A stretch of DNA of 64,000 nucleotides, from the NCBI RefSeq assembly GCF_002163715.1, contig NZ_CP015698.1, positions 1,426,001 through 1,490,000 of the forward strand. Direction: 5' to 3'. Position 1 is the stretch's first letter. Every line of letters starts with the position of its first letter. Shown here piece by piece: positions 47,575 to 56,523 of this stretch. Origin of the DNA: Curvibacter sp. AEP1-3 (GTDB lineage: Bacteria; Pseudomonadota; Gammaproteobacteria; Burkholderiales; Burkholderiaceae_C). A program made the position numbers and the translations under genes. Below the pieces are notes generated by a model. That model was not told the DNA's origin. It saw nothing but the letters and a program-made list of their open reading frames with translations, and did no database searches.

Positions 47575-48660
47575 ATGTACCTCGAACTCCAAGACCTCAG
47601 CGTGCGCTACCGCCCATCCCAGCCCCTTGCGGTGGACAGTGTGAGCTTTGGCCTGCGCGCCGGGGAAATCGGTGTACTGATCGGCCCTTCGGGCTGCGGC
47701 AAGACCACGTTGCTACGCGCAATTGCCGGCCTGGAGACCACGCACGCCGGCCGGATTTCGCTCGGTGGCGTCACGGTCAGTGGCAATGGAAAGGCTTTGC
47801 CGCCCGAGCGCCGCCAGATGGGCATGGTGTTTCAAGATTACGCTCTGTTCCCGCATATGGATGTGAGCAAAAACATTGCTTTCGGCATCCACGCACTGCC
47901 TGTGGCGCAACGGCGGGAGCGGGTGCAGGAGGTGCTGCGCTTGGTCGGGTTGGAAGAACACGCCGCGCGTTACCCCCATGAGCTGTCAGGGGGCCAGCAA
48001 CAACGGGTAGCGCTGGCGCGGGCCTTGGCACCGCAGCCCCAATTGCTGTTGCTGGACGAACCGTTCTCCAACCTGGACGTGGACCTGCGCGAGCGCCTGG
48101 CCCAGGAGTTGCGCACCATTCTCAAGGCCGCTGGCGCCACGGCGCTGTTTGTCACCCATGATCAATTAGAGGCCTTTGCCATCGGAGACCTCATCGGCGT
48201 GATGCACCAGGGGCGCCTACACCAATGGGCCGATGCTTACACGCTCTACCACCGGCCGGCGACGCGCTTTGTGGCCGACTTCATCGGCCACGGCGTTTTC
48301 ACCTCCGCCCGGGTCGAGTTGCACGAGGAACACGGCATCACTCACAAACACGTGGTCACGCCCTTGGGCGAACTGCACGGAATCCACCAGCACGAGCAGG
48401 ACCGGCTGAGCCTTGGCCCTTGCGACATCCTGCTGCGGGCGGATGACATCGTGCACGACGATACGGCGGAGGTGCAGGCCCGGATCGTCAGCAAGGCCTT
48501 CCGCGGCAACGAGTTTCTATACACCCTGGAACTGCGCACCGGCGAGCTGGTCATGGCCCATGTGCCCAGCCACCACGACCACCGCATCGGCGAGTGGATT
48601 GGCATCCGGCCGGAGGTGGACCACGTCGTCACCTTTGCCAGCGAAAGCCCACCGGGGTGA
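47575..48660 (+). CDS. fbpC: Ferric iron ABC transporter ATP-binding protein
   Basis: The 361-residue ATPase has Walker A GPSGCGKTT, Q-loop VFQDYALFPHM, signature [15 protein letters not shown], Walker B LLLLDEPFSNLD and a C-terminal TOBE-type regulatory domain, as in FbpC. It energises the fbpB permease. It is transcribed away from fbpB, with a possible iron-response element directly upstream. No clear Shine-Dalgarno precedes the ATG, so a leaderless or very short-leader mRNA is possible. Confidence 0.92.
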   Translation: MYLELQDLSVRYRPSQPLAVDSVSFGLRAGEIGVLIGPSGCGKTTLLRAIAGLETTHAGRISLGGVTVSGNGKALPPERRQMGMVFQDYALFPHMDVSKNIAFGIHALPVAQRRERVQEVLRLVGLEEHAARYPHELSGGQQQRVALARALAPQPQLLLLDEPFSNLDVDLRERLAQELRTILKAAGATALFVTHDQLEAFAIGDLIGVMHQGRLHQWADAYTLYHRPATRFVADFIGHGVFTSARVELHEEHGITHKHVVTPLGELHGIHQHEQDRLSLGPCDILLRADDIVHDDTAEVQARIVSKAFRGNEFLYTLELRTGELVMAHVPSHHDHRIGEWIGIRPEVDHVVTFASESPPG

Positions 48661-48712
48661 TGGCAACTAAAATAGCGGGTTAACCATATACACAGCAAGC
48701 AGGACCCGCATC

Positions 48713-49817
48713 ATGGAAGCAGAACGCATCAACCTCATCGGCACCACCCTGGCAGACCTGACAAGCAGGACCCAGGAACTCAGGGGGTATCTTTGACTAC
48801 GATGCCAAAGCCGAGCGCCTGCGCACCGTCAATGCATCGCTAGAAGATCCTTCGGTCTGGAACGACCCCAAGAAAGCCCAGGAACTGGGCAAAGAAAAAA
48901 AGATGCTCGATGGCGTGGTCGTCACCCTGAACGACCTGACCAGCAACCTCTCTGACAACACCGAGTTGTACGAGATGAGCAAAGAAGAAGGCGACGAGGA
49001 GAGCCTGCTCACCATCGAAACGGAAACCGCCAAGCTCACCGAAATCGTGGAGGGTCTGGAGTTCCGCCGCATGTTCAACAACCCGGCCGACCCCCTGCCC
49101 TGCTTCCTGGATATCCAGGCCGGCGCTGGTGGCACCGAGGCATGCGACTGGGCCAGCATGTTGCTGCGCCAGTACCTTAAGTACGCGGAACGCAAAGGCT
49201 TTACCGCCAATGTGGAAGACCTGACCGATGGTGATACCGCCGGCATCAAGAGCGCCACCATCAAGATCGACGGTGAATACGCCTTTGGCCACCTGCGCAC
49301 CGAAACCGGTGTGCACCGACTGGTGCGCAAGAGCCCGTTCGACAGCTCAGGCGGCCGCCACACCTCGTTTGCGTCGGTGTTTGTGTATCCGGAAATTGAC
49401 GACTCGATCGAGATCGATATCAACCCCGCCGATGTGCGTACCGACACTTTCCGCGCATCCGGCGCCGGTGGTCAGCACATCAACAAGACTGACTCTGCGG
49501 TCCGCTTGACGCACATCCCTACAGGCATCGTGGTGCAGTGCCAGGACGGACGCAGCCAACACAGCAACCGGGACGTAGCCTGGAAGCGCCTGCGCAGCCG
49601 CTTGTACGACTTCGAGTTGCGCAAGCGCCAGGAAGAACAGCAAAAGCTGGAAGACACCAAGACCGACGTGGGCTGGGGCCACCAGATCCGCTCTTATGTG
49701 CTGGACAACAGCCGCATCAAGGACTTGCGCACCAACGTGGAAGTGTCTGCCACCCAGAAGGTGCTGGACGGTGACTTGGATGTGTTCATCCAGGCGTCGT
49801 TGAAGCAAGGTATTTGA
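48713..49817 (+). CDS. prfB: Peptide chain release factor 2, with programmed +1 frameshift
   Basis: Frame one runs from ATG 48713 through 27 codons to CTT followed by an in-frame TGA at 48794. Skipping one base continues with GAC at 48795 to a stop at 49815-49817, giving a 367-residue protein. The internal AGGGGG three bases before CTT is the Shine-Dalgarno-like stimulator. GGQ is present in [22 protein letters not shown]2 thus controls its own level by competing at the UGA. Confidence 0.97.
48782..48797 (+). promoter_or_regulatory. prfB programmed frameshift site
   Basis: AGGGGG at 48782-48787, TAT, then CTTTGAC at 48791-48797 is the classical prfB recoding signal, with the TGA at 48794-48796. 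Confidence 0.97.
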
Positions 49818-50587
49818 TGAGCGCCCCTTTTCACACGCAAGCGCAATTTTCCGCAGGGCCGCCCCAAGGAAAATTAGCCCCCTTAGGGGGCAGCGAACCT
49901 CACGCAGTGGGGAGCGTGGGGGCATTTATCTTCGACATGGACGGCACCATGATCGACTCCATGCCCTCGCACAAACACAGCTGGGTGGAGTTTGCGCGCC
50001 GCAAACAGTTGCAGGTGGACATTGATGACCTGATGCGCCGCACGACCGGCCGCACTGGCATTGAGTGCATGCGCGACTTGTTTGACCACCCGGAGATGGA
50101 CGAGGCCACCGCTATGGCTCATGTGCATGAGAAAGAAGCGGTGTACCGCGAAATCTTCTCGCCCATCTTTGCGGAAGTAGCGGGGTTCAAAGCGTTTTTC
50201 AACCTGGCATATGGCCGCGGCCTCAAGCTGGGGGTAGGTACGGCGGGCGACCGCCATAACCAGGCCTTTGCCTACCAGCACCTGCAGATGCCAATTGCGC
50301 CCCTCACCACCGTGGGTGGCGATGAAGGTCTGCCGGGTAAACCGGAGCCGGCCATTTTTCTGGAAGCTGCACGCCGAATGGGCGTGGAGCCTGCGCGCTG
50401 CATCGTGTTTGAAGACGCGCCGCTGGGCATCGAAGCGGCCCGCCGAGCGGGCATGCGCGCCGTAGGCATTGCCAGCAGCCACCACCCTGATGAACTGAGG
50501 GGCCCGCACGTGCTGGCCATCGTTCCTGATTACAACGCCTTGATCGCATCCCGTTTTTTGGAGACCCACCATGTTGCATCTTCGTGA
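49817..50587 (+). CDS. HAD-superfamily phosphatase, beta-phosphoglucomutase-like
   Basis: The 256-residue protein has the HAD motif FIFDMDGTMIDS (nucleophile aspartate near residue 40), the cap region, VGTAGDR (motif II) and KPEPAIFLEAA with FEDAPLGIEAA (motifs III and IV). The substrate is unknown. The ATG overlaps the prfB stop (TGATG). Residues 12-36 come from a GC-rich repeat; without them the catalytic domain would begin almost directly at the start, so a GTG at the VGAFIFD region is an alternative start. It overlaps pepN by 17 bases. Confidence 0.88.
   Translation: MSAPFHTQAQFSAGPPQGKLAPLGGSEPHAVGSVGAFIFDMDGTMIDSMPSHKHSWVEFARRKQLQVDIDDLMRRTTGRTGIECMRDLFDHPEMDEATAMAHVHEKEAVYREIFSPIFAEVAGFKAFFNLAYGRGLKLGVGTAGDRHNQAFAYQHLQMPIAPLTTVGGDEGLPGKPEPAIFLEAARRMGVEPARCIVFEDAPLGIEAARRAGMRAVGIASSHHPDELRGPHVLAIVPDYNALIASRFLETHHVASS
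49851..49923 (+). repeat. GC-rich dispersed repeat of a second family, inside the HAD gene start
   Basis: The 73-base stretch holds GGGCCGCCCCAAGG, a perfect hairpin GCCCCC-TTA-GGGGGC at 49877-49891, then CACGCAGTGG and GGAGCGTGGGGG. I recognise this pattern as a repeat often seen between genes in Comamonadaceae. Only one copy is in the window, so the repeat call rests on that recollection and on the hairpin. Confidence 0.6.
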
Positions 50588-53273
50588 GGCCTCGGGCCCT
50601 GCCGCCGTGATTCACCGCGGCGACTATTCCGCCCCCGCATTCTGGATCGACACCGTCGATCTCAGCTTTGACCTGGACCCCTCCAAGACCCGCGTGCTCA
50701 ACAAGATGACCTTGCGCCGCAACCCCGATGTACAGCCCCAGCCGCTGCGTCTGGACGGCGAGGAGCTGAACCTGGCGCGTGTGCTTGTCAACGGCCAGGG
50801 CACCAGCTTCAAGATGGATGGCAACCAGCTGGTGCTGGAAAATCTGCCTGAAGGCAACGAGCCATTTGCATTGGAGATTTTCACGACCTGCGTGCCGGTG
50901 AAGAACACCAAGCTCATGGGCTTGTATGTGAGCAACGACTCCTTCTTCACCCAGTGCGAAGCCGAGGGCTTCCGCCGCATCACCTACTTCCTGGACCGCC
51001 CGGATGTGATGGCAATGTACACCGTCACCCTGCGTGCCGACAAAGCCAAGTACCCGGTGCTTCTGTCTAACGGCAACCTGGTGGACAGTGGCGACTTGGA
51101 AGACGGCCGCCACTTTGCCAAGTGGGTAGACCCGCACAAAAAGCCCAGCTACCTGTTTGCGCTGGTGGCCGGCCAACTGGTGGCGCGCGAGCAGCGCATC
51201 ACCAGTCGCGCGGGTAAAGACCACTTGCTGCAAGTATTTGTGCGCCCCGGCGATCTGGACAAGACCGAACACGCCATGAACAGCCTGATGGCCAGCGTGG
51301 CGTGGGACGAAGCACGCTTCGGCCTGCCGCTGGACCTGGAGCGCTTCATGATCGTGGCCACCAGCGACTTCAACATGGGTGCCATGGAGAACAAGGGCCT
51401 GAACATTTTCAACACCAAATACGTGTTGGCGAATCAAGCCACGGCGACCGATGTGGACTACGCCAACATCGAAAGCGTGGTGGGGCATGAGTACTTCCAC
51501 AACTGGACCGGCAACCGCATTACCTGCCGCGACTGGTTCCAGCTGAGCCTCAAAGAAGGCCTGACCGTGTTCCGTGACCAGGAATTCAGCCAGGACTTGT
51601 GCGCCGAGCCCAGCGCCCGTGCGGTCAAACGCATTGAAGACGTGCGCGTGCTTCGCACCGCCCAGTTCCCTGAAGACGCGGGCCCCATGGCCCACCCGGT
51701 GCGGCCTGACAGCTACATCGAGATCAACAACTTCTACACCGTCACCATTTACGAAAAGGGTGCCGAGGTCGTGCGCATGATGCAAACGCTCACCAGCCGC
51801 AAAGGCTTTGAGCGCGGCATGAAGCTGTATTTCGAGCGCTTTGACGGCCAGGCCGTGACCTGCGACGACTTCGCGCAATCCATCGCCGAAGCCAACCCAC
51901 ACTCCCCGTTGGAAAAGCTGCTGCCCCAGTTCAAGCGCTGGTACAGCCAGGCCGGCACGCCCCGCGTAGCAGCCCGCGGCGAGTACGACGCTGCGGCCCA
52001 GACCTACACCCTGCACTTCAGCCAGAGCTGCGCAGCCACGCCGGGCCAGCCGGTCAAAGAGCCCTTGGTCATTCCGGTGAGCCTGGGTCTGGTGGGTGCT
52101 GCCAGCGGCGCTGCCCTGCCCTTGACGCTGGACGGCCAGACCGTGGGCGACAGCCACCTGTTTGTGCTGACTGAAGCCGCCCAGAGCATCACCTTCCAGA
52201 ACGTGGCGGAAGAGCCTGTGCCCTCCATCCTGCGCGGTTTCTCCGCACCGGTGGTGCTGGACTTTGACTACACCGACGCCCAGTTGCTGGCCCTGCTGGC
52301 CAATGACCCGGACCCGTTCAACCGCTGGGAAGCCGGTCAACGCCTGGCCCTGCGAAGCGCTATCAATTCCATAGCTTCTCCCGCAGATTCCACGGGCGCC
52401 AAGCCGCTGAATGATGCTTACATTGGTGCCATGCGTGCCGTGCTGCGTCACCCCACGCTGGATGCTGCGTTCAAGGAACTGGTGCTGACACTGCCATCCG
52501 AAACTTACATCGCCGAGCAGTTGGACGTGGTGGACCCGCAGCGCATTCACGCGGTGCGCGAAACCATGCGCATGCAACTGGCCACCGCCTTGCACGCCGA
52601 CTGGGAATGGGCCTTTGCCGTGCACGAGAACAACGGTGGCTACCGCCCCGACCCCGTCTCCAGCGGCCGCCGTGCCCTTGCCGGCATGGCGCTCAACTTC
52701 CTGTGCCTCGCAGCCACGCACAGCGGCGACGAGATCTGGCCCGGCAAGACGCTGCAGCGCTTCAAGGACGCCGGCAACATGACCGACCGTTTCAACGCCC
52801 TGCAGGCGCTGGTGAACAGCGGCCACGCACTGGCTGCCAACGCACTCGCACGATTCCACGCCTTGTTCAAGGACGAGGCCCTGGTGCTGGACAAGTGGTT
52901 TGCCCTGCAGGCAGGCACGAGCGACCGCGGTGGCCAGGTGCTGCCCGCTGTGCGCCAGCTCCTGGCCCACCCGGACTTCAATCTCAAGAACCCCAACCGC
53001 GCCCGCAGCGTGATCTTCAGCTTCTGCAGTGCCAACCCCGGTGGTTTCCACCGCGCGGATGCCGCCGGTTATGTGTTCTGGGCCGACCGGGTGATCGAGC
53101 TGGATGCCATCAACCCGCAAGTCGCCGCCCGACTGGCGCGCGCGCTGGACCGCTGGAAGAAACTGGCCGAGCCCTACCGCAGCGCTGCGCGTGAAGCGCT
53201 GGCTCGCGTGGCCGCCAAGACCGACTTGAGCAATGACGTGCGCGAAGTCGTAGACCGCGCGCTGGCTGACTGA
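50571..53273 (+). CDS. pepN: Aminopeptidase N
   Basis: The 900-residue M1 metallopeptidase has the GAMEN motif (NMGAMENKGLNIF, near residue 269), zinc ligands in HEYFHNW (H306, H310) and the downstream glutamate in LKEGLTVFRDQEF. It removes N-terminal residues from peptides in the cytoplasm. Residues about 597-612 (AINSIASPADSTGAK) in a linker are encoded by a dispersed repeat and look like an insert. Full length otherwise agrees with the E. coli enzyme (about 870 residues). Confidence 0.96.
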   Translation: MLHLREASGPAAVIHRGDYSAPAFWIDTVDLSFDLDPSKTRVLNKMTLRRNPDVQPQPLRLDGEELNLARVLVNGQGTSFKMDGNQLVLENLPEGNEPFALEIFTTCVPVKNTKLMGLYVSNDSFFTQCEAEGFRRITYFLDRPDVMAMYTVTLRADKAKYPVLLSNGNLVDSGDLEDGRHFAKWVDPHKKPSYLFALVAGQLVAREQRITSRAGKDHLLQVFVRPGDLDKTEHAMNSLMASVAWDEARFGLPLDLERFMIVATSDFNMGAMENKGLNIFNTKYVLANQATATDVDYANIESVVGHEYFHNWTGNRITCRDWFQLSLKEGLTVFRDQEFSQDLCAEPSARAVKRIEDVRVLRTAQFPEDAGPMAHPVRPDSYIEINNFYTVTIYEKGAEVVRMMQTLTSRKGFERGMKLYFERFDGQAVTCDDFAQSIAEANPHSPLEKLLPQFKRWYSQAGTPRVAARGEYDAAAQTYTLHFSQSCAATPGQPVKEPLVIPVSLGLVGAASGAALPLTLDGQTVGDSHLFVLTEAAQSITFQNVAEEPVPSILRGFSAPVVLDFDYTDAQLLALLANDPDPFNRWEAGQRLALRSAINSIASPADSTGAKPLNDAYIGAMRAVLRHPTLDAAFKELVLTLPSETYIAEQLDVVDPQRIHAVRETMRMQLATALHADWEWAFAVHENNGGYRPDPVSSGRRALAGMALNFLCLAATHSGDEIWPGKTLQRFKDAGNMTDRFNALQALVNSGHALAANALARFHALFKDEALVLDKWFALQAGTSDRGGQVLPAVRQLLAHPDFNLKNPNRARSVIFSFCSANPGGFHRADAAGYVFWADRVIELDAINPQVAARLARALDRWKKLAEPYRSAAREALARVAAKTDLSNDVREVVDRALAD
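52359..52405 (+). repeat. Dispersed 48-bp repeat, copy 8 (inside pepN, sense)
   Basis: GCTAT-CAATTCC-ATAGC is followed by TTCTCCCGCAGATTCC and ACGGGCGCCAAGCC. CCCG pairs with CGGG in the second stem, a change from GCTCG/CGAGC seen elsewhere. It is read in frame as AINSIASPADSTGAK. Confidence 0.85.
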
Positions 53274-53297
53274 TTTTCAAAAACCTAGGGACTACAC

Positions 53298-54329
53298 ATG
53301 ACACAACGCATTTCGCTCACGCGCTATCTCATTGAGAAGCAGCGCGGCAGCCAGGACGCAGGCGGCCAGGGCACCATTCCGCCGCAGTTGCGCCTGCTGC
53401 TGGAAGTGGTGGCACGTGCTTGCAAAAGCATCAGCCTGGCTGTGACCAAGGGCGCCCTGGGTGGGGTTTTGGGCGCAGCGGAGAGCGAAAACGTGCAAGG
53501 TGAAATCCAGAAAAAGCTGGACATCATTGCCAACGAAGTACTGATCGAAGCCAATGAATGGGGCGGCCACCTGGCGGCCATGGCCAGTGAGGAAATGGAA
53601 GGCATTTACACCGTTCCCAACCGCTACCCGCAGGGTGAATACCTGTTGATGTTCGACCCGCTGGACGGGTCGAGCAACATCGATGTGAACGTCAGCATCG
53701 GCACCATCTTCAGTGTGCTGCTCAAGCAACCCGAAGGCCCGGCCGTGAGCGAGCAGGACTTCCTGCAAGCCGGCCACCAGCAGGTCGCCGCTGGTTACTG
53801 CATTTACGGCCCCCAGACCACGCTGGCGCTGACAGTGGGCGAAGGCGTGGCCATGTTCACCCTGGACCGGGAGCAAGGCTCTTTTGTGCTGACCCAGGAA
53901 AACGTCCGCGTGCCGGAAGACACCCAGGAATTCGCCGTCAACATGAGCAATATGCGCCACTGGGCTCCCCCGGTGAAGCGCTACATCGACGAATGCCTGG
54001 AAGGCAAGGAAGGCCCGCGCGGCAAAGACTTCAACATGCGTTGGATTGCCAGCATGGTCGCCGATGTGCACCGCATCCTGACCCGTGGCGGTGTCTTTAT
54101 GTACCCCTGGGACAAGCGCGAACCCGGCAAGCCCGGCAAGCTGCGCCTGATGTATGAAGCCAACCCCATGGGTTGGCTGATCGAGCAGGCCGGCGGAGCA
54201 GCCTCTACCGGCACCGAGCGCATTCTGGACATCCAGCCCACCCAATTGCACCAGCGCGTGAGCGTGGTGCTAGGTTCGAAGAACGAGGTGGAACGCTTGG
54301 TCCGTTACCACGCTGAGCACACAACCTAA
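53298..54329 (+). CDS. fbp: Fructose-1,6-bisphosphatase, class I
   Basis: The 343-residue protein has the metal and catalytic motifs [20 protein letters not shown] and the late [21 protein letters not shown] with the sugar-binding loop. It performs the gluconeogenic or Calvin-cycle phosphatase step. It follows pepN by 24 bases and precedes tRNA-Thr. Confidence 0.97.
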   Translation: MTQRISLTRYLIEKQRGSQDAGGQGTIPPQLRLLLEVVARACKSISLAVTKGALGGVLGAAESENVQGEIQKKLDIIANEVLIEANEWGGHLAAMASEEMEGIYTVPNRYPQGEYLLMFDPLDGSSNIDVNVSIGTIFSVLLKQPEGPAVSEQDFLQAGHQQVAAGYCIYGPQTTLALTVGEGVAMFTLDREQGSFVLTQENVRVPEDTQEFAVNMSNMRHWAPPVKRYIDECLEGKEGPRGKDFNMRWIASMVADVHRILTRGGVFMYPWDKREPGKPGKLRLMYEANPMGWLIEQAGGAASTGTERILDIQPTQLHQRVSVVLGSKNEVERLVRYHAEHTT

Positions 54330-54364
54330 AAGAGTCCTAGCCGAATTGATGTTCGGCTCGGCAC

Positions 54365-54440
54365 GCCGCTTTAGCTCAGTCGGTAGAGCAGCTCCTTCGT
54401 AAGGAGAAGGTCGACAGTTCGATTCCGTCAAGCGGCACCA
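54365..54440 (+). tRNA. tRNA-Thr (CGT)
   Basis: The 76-nt gene begins GCCGCTTTAGCTCAGTCGG, has the anticodon loop TTCGTAA (anticodon CGT), the T arm AGTTCGATTCC and an encoded CCA. The acceptor stem GCCGCTT/AAGCGGC pairs perfectly. Confidence 0.97.
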
Positions 54441-54449
54441 CAAAAACCA

Positions 54450-54480
54450 AAGCCTCTTGTCTCACGACAAGAGGCTTTTT
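54450..54480 (+). terminator. Terminator after tRNA-Thr
   Basis: AAGCCTCTTGT and ACAAGAGGCTT form an 11-bp perfect stem with a 6-base loop, followed by T-rich sequence. It lies between tRNA-Thr and the convergent unknown gene. Confidence 0.92.
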
Positions 54481-54486
54481 CTTTGC

Positions 54487-55332
54487 TTACATGCCAGGGC
54501 AGGCGTTTGTCCCTTCGAGTTCCATGCGCTTCGTGGCTTCACAAAACACATAGGATGCAGAGCGCCCGTTCACCAAGGGCACCCTCGGCTTGGTGGTTTC
54601 CATTTGTGCCTTGTCAGAACGCACATCTTTCAACTTGGGCACCGCAGCGAAGGTGTCTGCAGGTTTGCGATAGTCAATCTGGGCCGCAGCTGCATCTTGG
54701 TATCTCTCGGCCCAATTCATCAGTTTGGCAAATACGCTGGCCTTTTCGGAGTCGGTCTTGATGGTCTGGGCGGTCCAATCTGCGGCATTCGAGGACTGGA
54801 AACCCAAATAGGACACATTGAAGAAAACGGTCGCGCTGTAATAGCGTCCACCGGAATTCGATTGCACCGTGGTCACGTTCAAAAATGTTTCCTGCTTGGC
54901 GCCCACTGATATGGTGTTCACACCGATCGCCATGCAATCGTCATAGCGTCCTCGCCCCCGCTTACGGGTATGCAGGTAGTCGCCCTCACATGGCGCGCCT
55001 GACCAGAATGCTCCGTTACTTGCCCTTAGATTGGCAATCACCGTTTGGGCTGCAACGATCTCATCTCCTTCCCATCGTGTCAGTCGCAAAACACCCATGG
55101 GAATACTGTCCGCGCGTCCACCTGACCAGGAAATGGAGGCGTCTTCAAATTGCCAATAGCCATTTCCAGCGTAGAGCTGGTAGTTGCCTATGGTGTCATC
55201 ACCGTAGATGGATTGGCCTGCAGAAAAGGTAGGCGGCTTGTCATCGTCAAACAATTCCCTGGAATGGGCAACTTGTCCCTGTGCAAACACTGCGCACGCA
55301 AAAACCGAAACTGCCAGAAAGTTGGCTCTCAA
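54487..55332 (-). CDS. Secreted protein of unknown function
   Basis: The 281-residue protein has a signal peptide of about 22 residues. I do not recognise the family. The mature part is rich in aromatic and polar residues (NYQLYAGNGYWQFEDASISWSGG, about residues 51-73, given as its parts YWQFEDASISW), has a paired cysteine segment (CEGDYLHTRKRGRGRYDDC, about residues 114-132) and another two cysteines near the C-terminus (VFCEATKRMELEGTNAC), so two disulfides are likely. Base composition is lower in GC than its neighbours. It is isolated between tRNA-Thr and the amidotransferase gene. Confidence 0.7.
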   Translation of the reverse strand: MRANFLAVSVFACAVFAQGQVAHSRELFDDDKPPTFSAGQSIYGDDTIGNYQLYAGNGYWQFEDASISWSGGRADSIPMGVLRLTRWEGDEIVAAQTVIANLRASNGAFWSGAPCEGDYLHTRKRGRGRYDDCMAIGVNTISVGAKQETFLNVTTVQSNSGGRYYSATVFFNVSYLGFQSSNAADWTAQTIKTDSEKASVFAKLMNWAERYQDAAAAQIDYRKPADTFAAVPKLKDVRSDKAQMETTKPRVPLVNGRSASYVFCEATKRMELEGTNACPGM

Positions 55333-55595
55333 AATATGTCTCCTGTGTAGTTGTTGCCAACGACAGATCGGCCAGTGCCTGGCTCTGCAAGGAATTTACC
55401 CGATCTTGAGAGGCGTTCACTCGAGCTCTCAGGAACATCATGTGGCTTGCCGATAGCGTCACAGCCACATTGCTTTCATGCAAAGAGAATGATCAGTCTT
55501 CAAAACAGGCAAATGACCGCAATGGAAAGCCTGTTTATTTCATGGTCGGAGCATGAAAATATCGCATTCCGACCAACAGAAGGTGCTCCTCCGCC
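55333..55595. other. Gene-poor spacer between divergent genes
   Basis: This 263-base stretch is less GC-rich than its surroundings and separates the divergent secreted-protein and amidotransferase genes. Short open frames cross it on both strands, but none has a ribosome-binding site or recognisable product. It probably holds both promoters; I see no clear repeat or operator. Confidence 0.5.
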
Positions 55596-56438
55596 ATGTG
55601 TCAGCTGCTCAGCATGAATTGCAACAACACTGCATCCATCCAGTTTTCGTTCACCGGTTTTTCTGAGCGCGGCGGGCACACCTCAGATCATGTGGATGGC
55701 TGGGGCATTGCGTTCTACGAGCCCACGGGAAGCCGGCTGTTTATCGACGACAAGCCGGCTTATGAATCCCCCTTGGCGCGGTTCGTGAAGGGCTACGAGA
55801 TCAAAAGCAAAACCGTAGTCGCCCACATCCGCAAGGCAACCCAGGGCGAAGTGGGCCTAGCCAATTGCCACCCGTTCCAGCGCGAGTGGTTGGGTCAGAC
55901 CTGGTTTTTTGCCAACAACGGTGATCTGCGCAACTACTACCCCGAGCTGAGCGGCCCTTACTTCCCCATCGGCAGCACCGACAGCGAGCGTGCCTTCTGC
56001 TACCTGATGCAGGTGCTGTCACGGGCGTTCAAGGATTGCGTGCGCCCTCCGGCTTGGACGGGGGTTGCCGAAGTGTTGTTTGAGGCCATAGCTCCCATCA
56101 CGCGGCATGGCAACTTCAACTTCACCCTGACCAACGGCGACGCCCTCTTTGTACATTGCTCCAGCTCGCTGTACGAGGTGAACCGGCAACACCCCTTCCC
56201 CAAAGCCCGACTGGTGGACGTGGATGTGGAGATGGACCTCAGCGCCGTGAATGGCACGAACGACCGCATGGTGGTGGTTGCCACTGAGCCGCTCACAGTG
56301 GATGAGCCTTGGATAGCACTCCAAACCGGCGAGCTCCGGGTCTACGTGGGCGGCGAGCTGGCCCACGCACGCGTGAACCCCGGGGTGGAACGCTTTCCGG
56401 TGCCCACTGTGTCTGTGGGGCGACGCCCTTCGCTGTAG
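55596..56438 (+). CDS. Class II glutamine amidotransferase, YafJ-like
   Basis: The 280-residue protein begins MCQLLSMN with the N-terminal nucleophile cysteine after methionine removal, then HVDGWGIAFYE, VVAHIRKATQGEV and NCHPFQREW, as in the YafJ family. It hydrolyses the glutamine amide; the acceptor is unknown. No synthase domain is fused. It stands alone on its transcript. Confidence 0.92.
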   Translation: MCQLLSMNCNNTASIQFSFTGFSERGGHTSDHVDGWGIAFYEPTGSRLFIDDKPAYESPLARFVKGYEIKSKTVVAHIRKATQGEVGLANCHPFQREWLGQTWFFANNGDLRNYYPELSGPYFPIGSTDSERAFCYLMQVLSRAFKDCVRPPAWTGVAEVLFEAIAPITRHGNFNFTLTNGDALFVHCSSSLYEVNRQHPFPKARLVDVDVEMDLSAVNGTNDRMVVVATEPLTVDEPWIALQTGELRVYVGGELAHARVNPGVERFPVPTVSVGRRPSL

Positions 56439-56523
56439 CTTGCCAATAGGCATCCGATGAATTTGCACTTATTTAATTAAAACAATAAAATCATTAAATA
56501 ACATTTCATCTAGCAGGTGTGCC

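Noticed and set aside
50304..53120. 938-codon open frame on the minus strand opposite pepN
   Set aside because: It lies antisense to pepN and the HAD gene, is rich in H, G, Q and V as expected from reading a GC-rich gene backwards, and shows no motif or ribosome-binding site.
55351..55617. Short plus-strand frame before the amidotransferase gene
   Set aside because: No ribosome-binding site or recognisable product, and it overlaps the amidotransferase start in another frame.
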